The notes beneath the pieces are model-generated. The model ran no database searches. It was not told the DNA's origin and was given only the letters and a program-made list of their open reading frames with translations. This document shows, one piece after another, positions 35,101-49,533 of a DNA stretch of 64,000 nt (position 1 is the stretch's first letter; every line of letters begins with the position of its first letter). The translations under genes and the position numbers were made by a program. Origin of the DNA: Paracentrotus lividus (Eukaryota > Echinodermata > Echinoidea > Camarodonta > Echinidae); assembly GCA_940671915.1 (NCBI GenBank), contig CALNVZ010003426.1, positions 49,525,584 through 49,589,583 of the forward strand, in the 5' to 3' direction.

Positions 35101-38100
35101 ATCTCTCATCATCTACTCCTCACTCTCTCTGCTCTCGTTGCTTCCGGTCGTCTCTCTCGTTCATGCTCTCTCCTCTCTCTCGTTTCTTCTCATCTCTCTC
35201 GTCTTTTGTCTCTCTCTTTCTCCCGTCACCTTCCCTAGTTTTTCCGCCCGGTTGTCCTCACATTTGCCATCTTCTGCTCTGTCACCACCGGTAGCACATA
35301 TATATACCTACGCTTACAATTTTTCACTTTTTACACGATTTATACTTTAATATTATTATCGAATTAGTGTTCCATTTCGTATATTGTAACATTTTTATTT
35401 CAAATAAAGCAGGAGGATCACAAGCCAGATATAGATTACAACTTCATATGGTTTCAGAATTTAACAATATGTACGCATTAGTATTGTGACAGAAAATGGA
35501 AATCAACATAACGTTAAAATATTTAGAGAGCCTAACATTTTGGTGAAAAACATTAACATTGATATACTATTAAGATGTAAATGCCCTTAACCAATTTTTG
35601 TACATCTAACAAAGCATTTTGCGATATAGTTTTAGAATTTGAGTAAATTCGACGTGAGTAGAGAAATCTTATCACTTATAGCAGGTAGTAATGTTACAAA
35701 ATTATTTGCTAAACATAGTATTCATAATTTTGGTCTTTATATGTTGATTTCTCGATTCTAGCTTTCATTGAAAGTTCAAAATTACATAGATAGAATAAAG
35801 AAGCGGAACATTTAACATACTAATAATTAACATAAAACATCACATAATATTAATCAATGAAAAAATAAACTATCATAAAATGGAATGAGCATAACAAAGA
35901 ACAAAAGCATGAATAAAAATAGTAATTAAATGAATCTATAATTCGAAATATCTACACCTGATAGTTTACATTAAGAAGTGTAAATATACTAATTATCTAC
36001 CATTGAATTAATTTTGTTTCATGTTAACATATCCTATAAAAAGAGAGCACACTATATTAAAATTAATAACCATAATAACAATAAATTTCATGAGATTATA
36101 AATCCAATGTATACAAACTTGTAATAATGTGTAAAATAGACAAAGGCCTACAAATTGAGTCTTTTTTCAGTGAAGTAAGGAACTATATGAGAGTGAAAGA
36201 ATGTAATGACTTCTTCAGATAACTCGAAATATATGAAATCAATTTCGATGAGGACAAGAGATAATTAAATGTATTACTAGTTTTTGATAATCATGTTTAT
36301 TACATATTATGATACTTGAACGTCATTTGACTGAGTTTATAAAGGGCACATTAACAATTTTATACTGTTGAGAATTTTATGCTATCTTTAGTAAGCAAAA
36401 CAAAGATAATTAGGACATGTAGGAAGGTACAAAGGTATAAAAAGACAATGTGTCATCAATAAATAGTATGAAAGTGCAATGTCACGATTTATATTAAATC
36501 GGAAAATAAACAACAAGATATCTAGGCAAAAGTAAAACGACCTATAGTATTGATATTTACAAAAACATTTTTTTTTTAAATATCATACATGTTTAGTCCT
36601 TTAGTGGTGAATTCTGCTTTGCCCTATTTTATACAAATAATATGGGGAAAGATAATTTTATTTACATAGCGATTCTCAAAAAAAAAGAAAAAAAAAGAAT
36701 AGACTAGGAATGTTATTGGTATGAAAAGATGAAAACACAAGATGATTGAATGGAGAGAGAAAGGTCCAAAGGGGAGGAGGGAGAAAATTACCCTGTCAAA
36801 GTAGATACATACTCATAATTACATGTATTTGTCATTGTTAGGAAGATAAAAAAACAACAACACAAACACATACCGTAAACTTCATATTATAAATGACAGC
36901 CGCAGTAAGAACTAAAAACAACAACGAGCTGAATGGTGCCTTTTAATTGTTTTATTTTATTCAGGAGTTTAAATTAATCGATGAAATGAAGTTATATCTG
37001 TTAAGCGTACTCATAGTATATAAGGGCTAATCAAAATGTAATCAACAGATAGGCTATAAGTTGAACAGATATTATAATTAAGTAATGAATCGCTATTACT
37101 GATTTCATTAATAAAACAAAGAGGTCCTGCCATTTGGCTGTGGACTACATACATTTCAAAGTGACACAGATTTTTTTCGCTTTTTTTTAGACGCCTGTTT
37201 TAAATATCTTTGTTCATTATCTAAGTATCCAAATTAAGGTGCGTCGTAAAACTAAGGGTGGTAAATCGTCACTTCGCGGGGACGTCTCGCGACGGAATCG
37301 TTTCCGCCACGAGGTAAAAAGTATTAGAAGACATCTCCGAAATTAGGAAAACTTTAGGAGACTGAGCTATGGCAACCATGCTGACAAAATCAGATCTCAA
37401 ATATTGTTTCAAAGTAGCTTCCGCGAAGGATGAGAGTTCCACCCTTAAACTAATAACAGCCCGGGAGGGGAGGGGTTGTTAATTCCAACCAGCACCGTCG
37501 ACATATTTCGCGCGATCTACATAATTCCGCGGCAGCGAAATTTTTATTCCGCATTATATTCATTTTCAATGTCATGCGCATCTTTTAAAACAATTCTTTA
37601 CGCGAAATTGGCATATACCGTAACGATGTGTAAGGGCAGTCCAAGCTAACTTTTGCGCGGGTAAACAACGGGACATTCAGAGAGCCAAAAATAGGGCTGT
37701 TTGAAAAATCTGAAATGAAAATATCAATCCTTTGGTATATTCTTCTGGAAAGGTACTAAAGAATGTTCAACAAATAACAACTAAAAAATTGTTGGTATAC
37801 TCAATCTACAAATATTTATGATGCATATTATTCGTCGAGATAACATAACGGGACCGCAAAAATATTGTTTTCAATAATTCTTGACGTTTGTGCACATATA
37901 ACTCGAAATCTAAAAAGTAGATTCTAGATGAATTTGCAGAGTCATACTCTCTCTTAAACGGTGCAAAAATCAATTGTAAGCTCCACAGAATATTTTAACG
38001 TTAATAAAACAACTTCCGAGTTTTCTGGCAAAGGTCAGTTTTAAAACTAATGTCAGGTTAACAAAACGGGACAGTACAACACAGGGACAATTATTCCCTA

Positions 38101-41100
38101 GTAATTTATTTTTAATGACAATTGGTGGTAAGCCAAGGAGTATGCAACATCTTTGTTAAAAATCTCTCTGATAAAAACAAAGAAACATAATACACAGAAC
38201 ACAATGTAAGAAATATTATTGTCCTGTTTCAATTTCCTAAAGGTGGGGGGGTGGGGTATAAAAATATATTGATTTTACATCAGCTCAGTAACTTTTGGTG
38301 AGATCTATTTCTCGAGACTGAATAGTTTTAATTCTAGAAAATATGGAAAGCTAATGTGCTAGGTCGTATATTTCACTCAGAGTTAGCAGGAAACATATAA
38401 AAGGAGATAATACATACTACTTTTTGCGCTTGTTACTCCTAAGACACACAGCCTCTTTTTTAACAATGGTTGAATATAGCATTTTTAATGTCACTTCTTA
38501 TATTATTTCTTCATGAATACTTAATGGAGGCTTGTGACCGTATATGACCTTGACATCATTGATCTTTTGTGTACGCTCGATTTATGTTATAGTTCATGTT
38601 CATTACCCTTTATGGTGATATATGACCACTTATGACTTGTATAATACCACTTACAAACCCAGTGACACACTTGACACAAAGATGGTGCAACAAAGTCGAA
38701 AAATCACCATCTCGTTGGAACAAATAGCGTGGATTCGCCCGTAAAAGATTTTTTCTCACTTCTTTTACGGCCATGTGATCACAATTGGGCGATTGTAAAG
38801 GGTGGAGGCGTTACATTTTGGAGGGAAAAATAATCACATTCTTTCCACATAGCATTGAAAATGTATGTAAGCAGTCATAAGCATGGAATAACAATTCATA
38901 TTGTAGATAATTTGATCGATACAGGCTACATTGTCTGTGAAGTTTAGCTTCGTTAATGGCCTCATTAGTTTTAATACAAGATACTTTTAGTGGTAGTAGG
39001 TATTAGGGTGGAGGATCCATAAAGACGGATGGAGGTCACGTGTTAAAGCATAGGGTACTTCCCTATCCTTTGTTAACTTTCTTAATTGGTGCTTGCTGCG
39101 TTATATTCTTATAGCAGGCCAATTGGTCGTATGGTTAGCAGTTGAGTAATATCATTAGACATCGTTTGGGAATTTATGTGATGTTCTAGATAAATGCTGC
39201 AAGAAGAATTTTTACAATCTTAATTTAATCAATTAACTTAATTGTACTTAAAACATACTTAATGCACACATCCTCATAGCAAATGCCAATTTTGCAGGCC
39301 AATAAATTGTCAACATGCAATTTTTATATACAATATAATTGTCATTTTTTACGCCCATTTTCTCTTGGCATGCATGTAATACCTACAGCATTAAGTCGAA
39401 CATATTACTTGCAATAAATTTGTTTGAGTTGTTCCAATGGTAAATAGACAAGGATTTGTGCCTATTTGTGTGGCACTATTTTTTTTTCGTTTTGACACCT
39501 ACTGTAGCGCGGTTAGAAAAAATTATTGTTGTATTACAAGTTTTATATTGTTTTAGAGCATAGCGTCTTATTTACAATGCCATTATGTATTCAATTTCTT
39601 ATTTGGCGAAAGGATTAAGAATTTAATTCGCCGGTAAAAATTTGAAAGTTTTTTCCAAAACCATTTTTCCTGTAACAGCTCATGTATAAGCTTTTTTGAC
39701 ACATTTCCTGATACAGGCACAAAAAGTATGTTAAATCCACCTGCCTTTCAATCTCTGCTTCAAAATAGATATTAGCTTTAATACATGTTGACTACTACTA
39801 AGAAACTAGAGTATGTTTGATTGGGACAATTAAACATTTCTACAATTTTTTTTGACACTCGATACCGCATTTTTCCACCCAACTCATGACATGTGGCCTT
39901 ACAAATATGACAATTAGAGACAGAAAAAATAGATTTATCACATAGTTAGCAACGTTAATTGCTATTTTCATCATTTGGATTAAAATAGTAGAACATTGTT
40001 TATAGATTTCATTCGCGCATTCAATTTTGTTATTTTCGGTCAAGTCTGGCGGCTCTCGCGATCGGCGCACCCCCCCCTTCCCTCCCGGCATTAGGACAGC
40101 AAAAATAAACACAAAAACAGAAAAACAAGAGACAACACAACTAAAAAGAAAAAAAAGAAAAAAAGGAGAAAATATTACACAACCTGCCTCGTCGACGGTT
40201 TAGGGTTTAAAATGTTCTCTTTATAATATTACACTCACCAGATCACATTTCATTGCTCATACGTCCCTTCAACTCTTGCATATTAAAAAGGACATGATTA
40301 TACATTTTACTTTATACTACTACTATTTTACTTTGAAACACAACAATAAATTTTTGAAATATTTCAATCAGCGATGCAAGGGAGTGTGCATGACTTCTGT
40401 GTTTTATATCTCTCTTATATGACAATTCATACATAGCATTCATTCATTCATTCATTCATTTCTAGTATATATCAATACAATCTTTGATAATGAGAAATCA
40501 CATTGGTACTTATTTTAATGTGTTGTTTCTTCTGATTGTTATAAGTTGCAATAGCTTCATTCTCCAAACCAGAAGAATATTTAAAGTTTTTAAGTAACAC
40601 ATAGAATTCTGGAATCACAGAAGAAAGAGCAATCTCTCCTGTGAAACTCTCTCAAGCCCACACACCTCTTAGCACCATCCAACCACTAACGACCGTTCTC
40701 ACTTGTTCAATTGGTTTGTATAGGTTATACTGAAGAATCAATGCTCACTAAGATCATCCTTCCCTTCCATCCATTATCAGAAGCTATCATCATACAGGAC
40801 CGCATGACGCGCAAAGTAACTCACAACTTTGTTACTGTCATGCTTACACTGTAACCCATAGCTGATGCGATCACTCGAACAGAGGATCCATCACTACAAC
40901 CAGCATGGTTACTGGTGATTCATTGTTAGACATATTTTATATGGCGAAGTAGTCAATGGAAGGATCTCTCCTTATTGGTTCGCCACCTCTGGTCTGAAAC
41001 CTGTAATGGCGTCTCTTTGAGTAATATAACCCACATAGAATGTTGTCAATAATTTTATCAACATCCATACCCACCGAGAGTTACGCTTGCTAGTTTTCAT

Positions 41101-41211
41101 TTCAAACTCTTCAGTATCAATCCTATCGCCAGGCAGAGGAGTAGAGGGAGATGTTTCCACTCCATACACAACAAAAATATCGACCATCAGACAAGACAGA
41201 TACACACGATC
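32200..41211 (-). repeat. Artefactual inverted arm (noisy reverse complement of 24558-32174 plus ~740 bp)
   Basis: Read backwards, this segment follows 24558-32174 in order: TRIM 3' end (41211-40582), 3' UTR, TTAA-type element (about 40200-37449), MITE (37446-37255), poly-A (about 36680), GA tract (35225-34990) and ATC tract (about 34600-33870). It then continues through sequence equivalent to 49533-48793. It differs by very many single-base insertions and deletions, and every open frame is broken. The arm ends exactly where it meets its own complement at 41211/41212. I interpret it as uncorrected long-read sequence, not a second locus. Confidence 0.9.
40582..41211 (-). pseudogene. TRIM 3' coding fragment (assembly artefact copy)
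   Basis: This is the reverse complement of 24558-25146 with scattered indels, starting mid-gene at codon ~410 at the fold point. It has no RING or B-box part. It should not be counted as a TRIM paralogue. Confidence 0.88.
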
Positions 41212-41800
41212 TTAGATCGTGTGTCTGTCTTGTCTGATGGACGATATGTTGTTTGTGTAATGGAGTTGGAAACATCTCACTCTACTGCCTCTGCCTGGGA
41301 AAGATTGATACTGAGAGTTTGAAATGAAACTAGCAAGGACTTCGTGAGGATGGATGTTGATAAATATGACAACATCTATGTTGGGTATTATTACAAAGAG
41401 ACCTCAGGTGTTCAGACCAGAGGGTGGAGCACCAATAGGGAGATTCCTTGCCATGATCTACTCGCCATATAAAATATGCAGCATAATGAATCACAGTAAC
41501 ATCTGGTTGTTAGTGGATGGATCCTCTGTTCGAAGTGATCGATCAGCAAGGGTAACAGTGAAGATGACGTCACAAAGGTGGGTTACTTGGCGTCATGCTG
41601 TCCTGTAATGATGATAGCATTCTGATTGGATGGAGGAAAGGATGATCTAGTGAGCATTGATCTGATACAAACCAATTGAGACAAGTGAGAACGGTATTAG
41701 TGGTTTGGTAGTGTAAGGGGTGGTGGGCTTTGGAAGAGAGTTCTCATCAGGAAGAGTTGCTCTCTTCTGTGATTCATTCTATGTGTTACTTAAAACTTAA
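41212..41800 (+). pseudogene. TRIM 3' coding fragment (assembly artefact copy)
   Basis: A copy of 24558-25146, with the stop region at about 41800. Many single-base indels break the frame. It is continuous with the inverted fragment at 40582-41211. Confidence 0.88.
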
Positions 41801-44800
41801 ATATTCTTCTTTTTGGGAGCAAGCTAGCAATCTACAACAAATCAGAAGAAACAACATAAAATAAGACGCTATGTGAATTCTCATTATCAAGATATGTTTG
41901 ATATACTAGAAAATGAATGAAATGAATGAATGAATGTATGTATGATTGTCCATTAAGAAGATATAAACACCAGAAGTCATGCACACTCCCCTGATCATGC
42001 TGCATTGAAATATTCAATAATTTATTGTTTGTTTCAAGTAAAATAGAGTATAAGTTAAAAGTATAATCATGTCCTTTTTATAGCAGAGTTTGAAAGCATG
42101 AGCAATTGAAATTTGATCTGGTATAACTTAATAAAGAGAACATTAAACCCTAACCAGGCAGGGTAATTTTTTCTCCTTTTTTCTTTTTCTTTTTTTTCTT
42201 TTTTTAAGTTGTTTGTTCTTGTTTTTTCTGTTTTTTTGTTGTTTTTATTTTTGCTGTTCTATGGCGGGAGGGAAGGGGGGGGGGGCGCCGATCGCGAGAG
42301 GCGCCGTGAAATATACAAAATTGTAATGCGGGCGATTGAATCTATAAACAATGTTTCACTACTTTTTCCGAAATGATAAAATAGCAATTAAGTATGCTAA
42401 TGCTAATGGATAAAATCTATTTTTTTTGCTCTAATTGTCATATCTTTGTAAGGCCACATGTCATGAGTTGGGTGGAAAATGCGTATACTAGTCAAAAAAG
42501 AGAAATGTACATTGTCACAATCAACATACTCTAGTTTTCTTAGTAGTAAGTCAGACCATGTATAAAAGTATATATATTTTGAAAGCAGAGATTGAAAGGG
42601 GAATGATATACATATTTTTTTGTGCCTGTATCAGGTGTGGTCATAAAGCTATACAGAGTGTTACAGGAAAAATGGTTGGAAAAACTTACAAATTTTACCG
42701 CGGAATAAATTTCTTAAATTTTTTTCTTTTCGCCAATGAATGAATCTAGTGGATTGTGTAAATAAACGTATGCTTCTAAGAAATATAACTTTGTAATACA
42801 AAATAATTTTTTCTTAACCGCGCTAACAGGGTGTCAAAAACGAAAAAAAAATAGTGCAAAATAGGGCAGAATCCTGTCTATTACCCTTGGATCTCACTCA
42901 ACAAGTTTACTCGAACGCATCTCGTTTGCTCTAATTGTGCTATTTACATGCATGCCAAAGAAAATGGGAAAAAATTGACAATTATTGCTTATAAAATTCG
43001 CATCTGAATTTTTTATGCTGCATGCATTCGCTCATATGAGGAGTGTGGCATTAAGTATTTTTATCAATTAATTAATTGATTATTATTTAAAATCTTCTTC
43101 CACTTATCTACGAAATAATTTCAGAGAATGATATCATCATCACACATAGCGATTGGCTGCCAGATATACACGAGCAAAAACTAAGAAGTAACAAGTAGGA
43201 CTTCTATGCTTTCGCTGTCCGCCGCGATCATTTATCCACTAAAAGTATCTTGTATTAAAACCTATGAGCATAAACGAAGCTGAACTTCACCAGACATGTG
43301 TGATAAATTATCTACAATAATGAATTATTGCACAGTTATGACTGTACATCCATTTTTCCATGCCTATGTCGAAAAATGTGACTCTATCTTCTCCCTCAAA
43401 TGCTAACGCTCCACCCTTTTCACTACCCCAAACTGTGACACATGGGTAAAGCAGGTGGAGAAAATCCTTTTACAGGCAGTGATTTTGTTGGGATGGTGAT
43501 TTTTCGACTTTTGACCTTTTTTGTGTCAGTGTGGTCACTGGGTTTGTAAAGGTAACAAGTCATAATGTGTCCATATATCACCATAAGGGTATGAAATGAA
43601 CTTAATGAAAATGAGGTCAAAAAAGTCATTGGGCAAGGTCATATGACGTCACAAGGCTCATTAATATTCATGAAAAAATATATTAATGCATTAAAATGCT
43701 ATTTTCACCATTTAAAAAGAGGCTTGTCTTAGGAGTACAACCAAAAAAGTAAGTATTTTCTGCTTTATATTTTCCTGGCTAACTCTGGGTGAAAATATCA
43801 ACGAACCTAGCACAAATAGCTTTCCTATTTTTTAGAATTAAATATTCAGGTCTCAGAAATAAGTCTCACAAAGTTACTGAGCTGATGTAAAATCATATAT
43901 TTTTTACCCACAACCTCCGCACCTTTAAAATGAAACAAAAAAATAAATTTTCTCTCATTTGTGTTTTGTTAATATGTTTCTTTTGTTTTATCAAGAGAGA
44001 TTTTTTTAACAAAGATGTTGCTACGCCTTGGCTACACCAATTGTTCATAAAAAAATATTACGGAATAATTGTCCCGTGTGTTACTGTCCCGTTTGTACCT
44101 GACATAGTTTTTAAAAACCTGACCTTGCCAGAAAACTCGAAGTTGTAATTAACGTTAAAATAGTCCTTACAATGTTTAATTGCACGTTTTAAGAGGATAT
44201 GACTCTGCATCTAGATCTTACTTTTTAATTCAGGAGTTATATGTGCACAATAGTCAAAATTTGTAAAACAATATTTTTTTGCGTCCGTTTGTTACCGACG
44301 AATAAATGAATCATAAATTAATTATGAATTGAGTTATTACAACAATTTTTTTATTGTTTATTGTTGAACATTCTTAGTACCTTCAGGAATATACAAAAGG
44401 ATTAGATTTCATTTCAGATTTTTCAAATCAAGCCCTATTTTTGGCTCTGATGTCCCTGTTACTTCCACCGCGCAAAAGTAGCTTGGACTTGCCCTTCACC
44501 ATCGTTACGGTATGCCCAATTTTCGCGAAAAGTTGTTTTTAAAAGATGCGCATGCATAGAAAATGAATAATATGCGGTGAAAATTTCCGCCGCGGAACTT
44601 TGTATGCGCGGAAATGTCGAGGTGCTGGTTGAATTTAGCAACCCCTCCCCTCCCGGCTGTTTTCAGTGTTTAAGGGTGGAATCCTCACTCGCGGAAAGGC
44701 TACTTTGAACAAATTTGAGACTGATTGTCAGCATGGCTTTGCCACATAGCTCAGTCTCCTAAGTTCCTAATTTCGGAAGATTTCTAATACTTTTTACCCG

Positions 44801-46689
44801 TGGCGGAAAACGATTCCGTCGCGGAGACGTCCTCCGCGAAGTGAAGATACCACCCTTAGGTTTTACGACGCACTAATTTGATATAGATAAAGACAAAGAT
44901 ATTTAAACAGGCGTCTGAAAAGAAAAAGGAAAAAAAATCTGTGTCACTTTGAAAATTGTTTGTATCCACATGCATGCAGACCTCTTTGTTTTATTAATGA
45001 AATCAGAAATACGATATTGACTTAATAATAATATCTGTTCAACTTATAGCCATATGCTTGTATTACAGTTTGATTGCCCTTATATACTATTGAGACGCTG
45101 TAACAGTATAACTTCATTTCATCATAATTGTAAACTCCTGATAAATAAACATTAAAAAAGGGCCACCATCGCTGTTGTTGTTTTTAGTTTCTACTGCGCT
45201 GTCATTCATAAATGAAGTGTTTACCGTGTTTGTTTGTTTGTTGTTTTTTTTAATTTACCTAACAATGACAAATAGCATGTATGTTATGATTGTAATTTCT
45301 ACTTTGGGGGTAATTCTCCCCCTCCCCTTTGGGACTTTCTCTCTCCATTCAATCATCTGTTTTATCTTATACCAATACTTCCTAGTTCTTTTTTTTTTTT
45401 TTTTTTTTTGAAGAATCGTATGTAATAAAATTAATCTTTCCCATTATTGTTTTCTGTATAAAATAGGTGCAAAAGCAGTTCACCAATAATAGGCTACATG
45501 TTATGTATTTAAAAAAAAAAATGTTTTGTAAATATCAATACTATAGGTGTTTACTTTGCCTAGATATCTTGTTTGTTTATTTTCGTTTTATATAAATCGT
45601 GACATTGCTTTTCAATATATGTTATTGTTGACCAACATTTTTTTTATACTTTGACGCTTCCTACATGTCCTAATTTATCTTTTTGCTGTACAAAATACAT
45701 AAAAATTCTCAACAGTTAAATATGTTAATGTTGCTTTTTAAACTCAGTCAATGACGTCAAGTATCATAATATGTAATAAACAATGATTATTCAAAAACTT
45801 AGTAATACATTTAATTATCTCTTGTCCTCATCGAATGATTTCATATTATTCGAGTATCTGAGAAGTCATTACAATTCTTCACTCTCATCATAGTTCCTTA
45901 CTTCATGATAAAAAGACTCAATTTGTAGGCCTTTGTCTATTTACACATTTATACAAGTTTGTATACATTGGATTTATAATCTCATGAATTTATTGTATTA
46001 TGGTTATTAATTTTAATAGTTGCTTTTTTTATATGGATATGTTAACATGAACAAAATTATTCATGGATAGTATAGTATTTTACACTTCTAATGTAACTAT
46101 GTAGATATTTCGAATTGGTTCATTTAATACGTATTTTTTATTCATGCTTTTTGTATGTATTCCATTTTTATTGTGTTTTTTCTTTGCATATATTATGTGT
46201 ATGTTTTATGTTTAATTATTTAGTTAGTTTAAATGTAACGTCTTTTCATTTACTTGTAATTTTGAAAAACTTTCAATGAAACTGAATCAAATCAAATTAA
46301 AACCAAAATTATGAATACTATGTTTGTCAAATAAATTTGTATACCTGTATAAGTGAATAGATTTCTCTACTCCGTCGACATTTTCTTTGCAAATCTAAAC
46401 TATATTCGAAAATGCTTTGTTTAATGTACAAAAAGTTGTTTAAGGCATTTTACAGCTTAAATATATCAATGTTAATGTTTTTCACCACAAATGTTAGGGC
46501 TCTTAAATTTAACGTTATGTTGATTTCCATTCTGTCACAATACTATATGGTACATATTGTTAAATCTGAAATATGAAAGTTGTAATTATATCTGGCTTGT
46601 ATCCTCTGCTTTATTTGAAATAAAAATTTACAATATACGAAATGGAAACTAATCGATCAATATTAAAGTAATAATGTGTAAAAAGTGAA

Positions 46690-46860
46690 AAATTGAAGCG
46701 TATGGAATATATTGTGGGTGACAGAGCAGAGATGGCAAATGGAGGAAACGGGCGGAAAACTAGGGAAGGTGACGGGAGAAAGAGAGAGACAAAGAGAGAG
46801 AGAGAGAGAGAACGAGAAGAGAGAGAGAGAGGAGAGAGAAAAGAGAGAGAGAGAGAAGAG

Positions 46861-46902
<42 letters not shown>

Positions 46903-46923
46903 GAGAGACAGAGAGAGAGAGAC

Positions 46924-46958
<35 letters not shown>

Positions 46959-47800
46959 GAGAGAGATAAGTGTGCTGGAGGAGCTTAATCGTGATAAACA
47001 CACAATGATGATGAGAATGATGATGATGATATTACACCATATCTCATACAAAAAAAAAAAAAAAAAAAAAAAAAAGAAGCAAGGTTCGGTACAATAAAAC
47101 GGCAATTACAAGATCCAACAGGCATTCAGTTAAGATGTTATTTTCTATGGAGATCATGTCAAAGACCGATTAGGTACAAATCATGTAGGTGGATTAATAA
47201 TTACGGAACTCCCCAGTTCTGTGGTGTTTAAATGCCACTGGTTCTCTTGATAGTAGAGCGCCATCCTGTGGAAGAAATAATTTAGCTGCCAGAATCATCG
47301 AGGATTGCATGGATAGATTTTATGTATTTTTTTTTCAAAAAACTTTCCATGATATTTTTTTTTAATGTCAATTCATCATCACCACCTTCAACAACATCGT
47401 CATCATCATCATCGTCATCATCACCACCATCATCATCATGACCATCTTCAGTACCCTCATCATCACCATCATCAGTACCCTCTCATCACCACCATCAACA
47501 AATATCATCATCATCATCACCATCAACATCATCATGATCACTGCAATTACATCACCATTACCACCATCTTCATGACCACTGGCCAAGTGTTATCATCATC
47601 ACATCATCAGTATCCTCATCTCTCAACATTATCATCAACATAATCATCATCATTATCCTCATCATCACCACATCAAACAATTATCATCATCATAATCATC
47701 ATCATAATCATTACTCATTATCATCATCATTATCATCACCAATCATCAGTACCCCATCATCACCATCATCATCATCATCATCATTATCCTCATCATCATC

Positions 47801-47831
<31 letters not shown>

Positions 47832-48060
47832 ATCATTATCCTCATCAACATTATCATCATCGTCATTATCATCATCATTATCCTCATCATCACCATCATC
47901 ATGCATTATCCTCATCAACATTATCATCGTCATTATCATCATCATTATCTCATCATCAACCACAATCAAACATTATCATTATCATAATCATTCATCAGCA
48001 TCATCATCCAACTCCATTATCATCATAATTACCATTGCACCATAATCACTAAATATCACA
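46690..48060. repeat. Copies of the GA and ATC microsatellites inside the artefactual arm
   Basis: The GA tract (46780-46970) and ATC tract (47370-48050) duplicate 30140-30335 and 30717-31410 with indels. They were kept separate only so that the Met/His/Arg-rich frames here are not mistaken for genes. Confidence 0.9.
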
Positions 48061-49533
48061 AGAGCATAAAATCATCATCATCATGATAGAGTGAGAGAAG
48101 GGTGGATGAAAGGAAGAGAAGGATGAAGGAGAGAGAGAAGGGTGGAGGAGAGAAAATAATTTATAGAAGTAAGAATAGACAAGAAATCAAAGAGTTGATT
48201 GAAAAAAATAAGACAAACAAAGCTTGGTAGCCACCACAACAAAGAGACATTTTATCAACAAAAAATCTAGGCATCTTTTCAAAATTTATTTTCTGACTAT
48301 AAGAATAAACTTTTTTCCATATCTTTTAATCTTTCTTTCTTTTTCAGAATCAATCAGAATCAAATGCATGGTGACTACATCTACAAAACATAACCATTAT
48401 GAGGGGGAGAGGTACATGTTTAATAGCTTTGTAATTATTCTGATTTTCCATCTTTCAAATAGTCACAAAAAGTCAAATCAATTGAAAAAAAAACAAAAAC
48501 AAAAAAAGCGGCAAGGTAATATAAACATCTGGAATAACTAGAACATAATTCATTATAATACATAATACATTTGTTTGATATCATATACACAAGAGGATCC
48601 TGCTCCATGTTATATTCCCAAAACAAATTTGTCTTTCATCATTTTAATAATTACATGTAATCAACAAAAAAATTGTATATATTTGTCTTGTTGTTTAGCG
48701 TTTTTAGCACTAAAACAAGTACACACAATTTTGATAAATTCTATTAATCACTTTGTTTCATTATCTTGCACAAAAGTCTTGCTTTAGATATTTGTAAAGA
48801 ATTCCTTTAAATCACAATACACCAATATTTACATAGAGTTCTGCATGTCCTTATATAATTGATTTATTCCATGCAATGATTTAACTTATTCATAATCTTG
48901 TAATTTCTCATCGTCATAAAATAAAATTGTAGCAAATATAGGTGAAATAAATACGCTGTGGTAAAATGAATGACTTCAATAAGTAAACAGAATATATGCT
49001 CTATAAGTATGCTTGATGGTTATATTAATAAACCAATCTTAACACTTCAACTTCGAAATGGAAACGGTTCTGTTGTTATGACATAAGTTATATAATATGA
49101 CACTTACTGATAGGTATTACAAAAAAATGAGTATTTTCTCAATATTGTGTCAGGGATATGTTGTTTGTATCTGGAAACTGATGGCATGTACAATTTACAA
49201 ATTTATACTCAGACGGTTGTATTGTTTTGAAACCAGTTATGATTAAACAATATAAGAATACACAATCGTAATACAACATTATTTTAATTAGATTAGGGCT
49301 CAATAAACAGATATAATTCTCAATGCTATGTCGATTGATGTATATTGTAATACACTAAATTTCTTTGAATAAGATTATTCATAATTGTAACAAGAAGGGT
49401 ATGATATTAGAAAAAATATTACATATTTACCAGAAATTTTATTTATTCAATGGGTATCTGGTTTTTATACACTCTGAAGAGAACTTGTAAGTTTTTTTCC
49501 CAGTCATTAATCAGTGATTTTAAATTTGGCCAG

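Larger units (their letters stand above)
41212..49533 (+). repeat. Artefactual direct arm (noisy copy of 24558-32174 plus ~740 bp)
   Basis: The segment begins AGATCGTGTGTCTGTCTTGT, identical to 24560 onward, and follows the clean copy to CAATACACC at about 48793 at nearly the same total length (about 7.58 versus 7.62 kb). It carries frequent one-base indels, worst around 42890-43450 and very few in 45730-46680. From 48793 to 49533 it supplies sequence missing after the N gap, equivalent to 7005-7810 of duplication copy 1. Together with the left arm it forms a ~17-kb head-to-head palindrome. Confidence 0.9.

Noticed and set aside
40582-41800. Head-to-head pair of TRIM pseudogenes
   Set aside because: They match 24558-25146 except for sequencing-type indels and meet exactly at the palindrome fold. 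They are better explained as one gene read twice in an uncorrected read.
32200-49533. Genuine large inverted duplication or amplicon
   Set aside because: Uniform one-base indels in both arms, the adjoining 25-N gap and the unmerged overlap at 49534-52879 all point to assembly. It is reported as a finding because read data could still overturn this.
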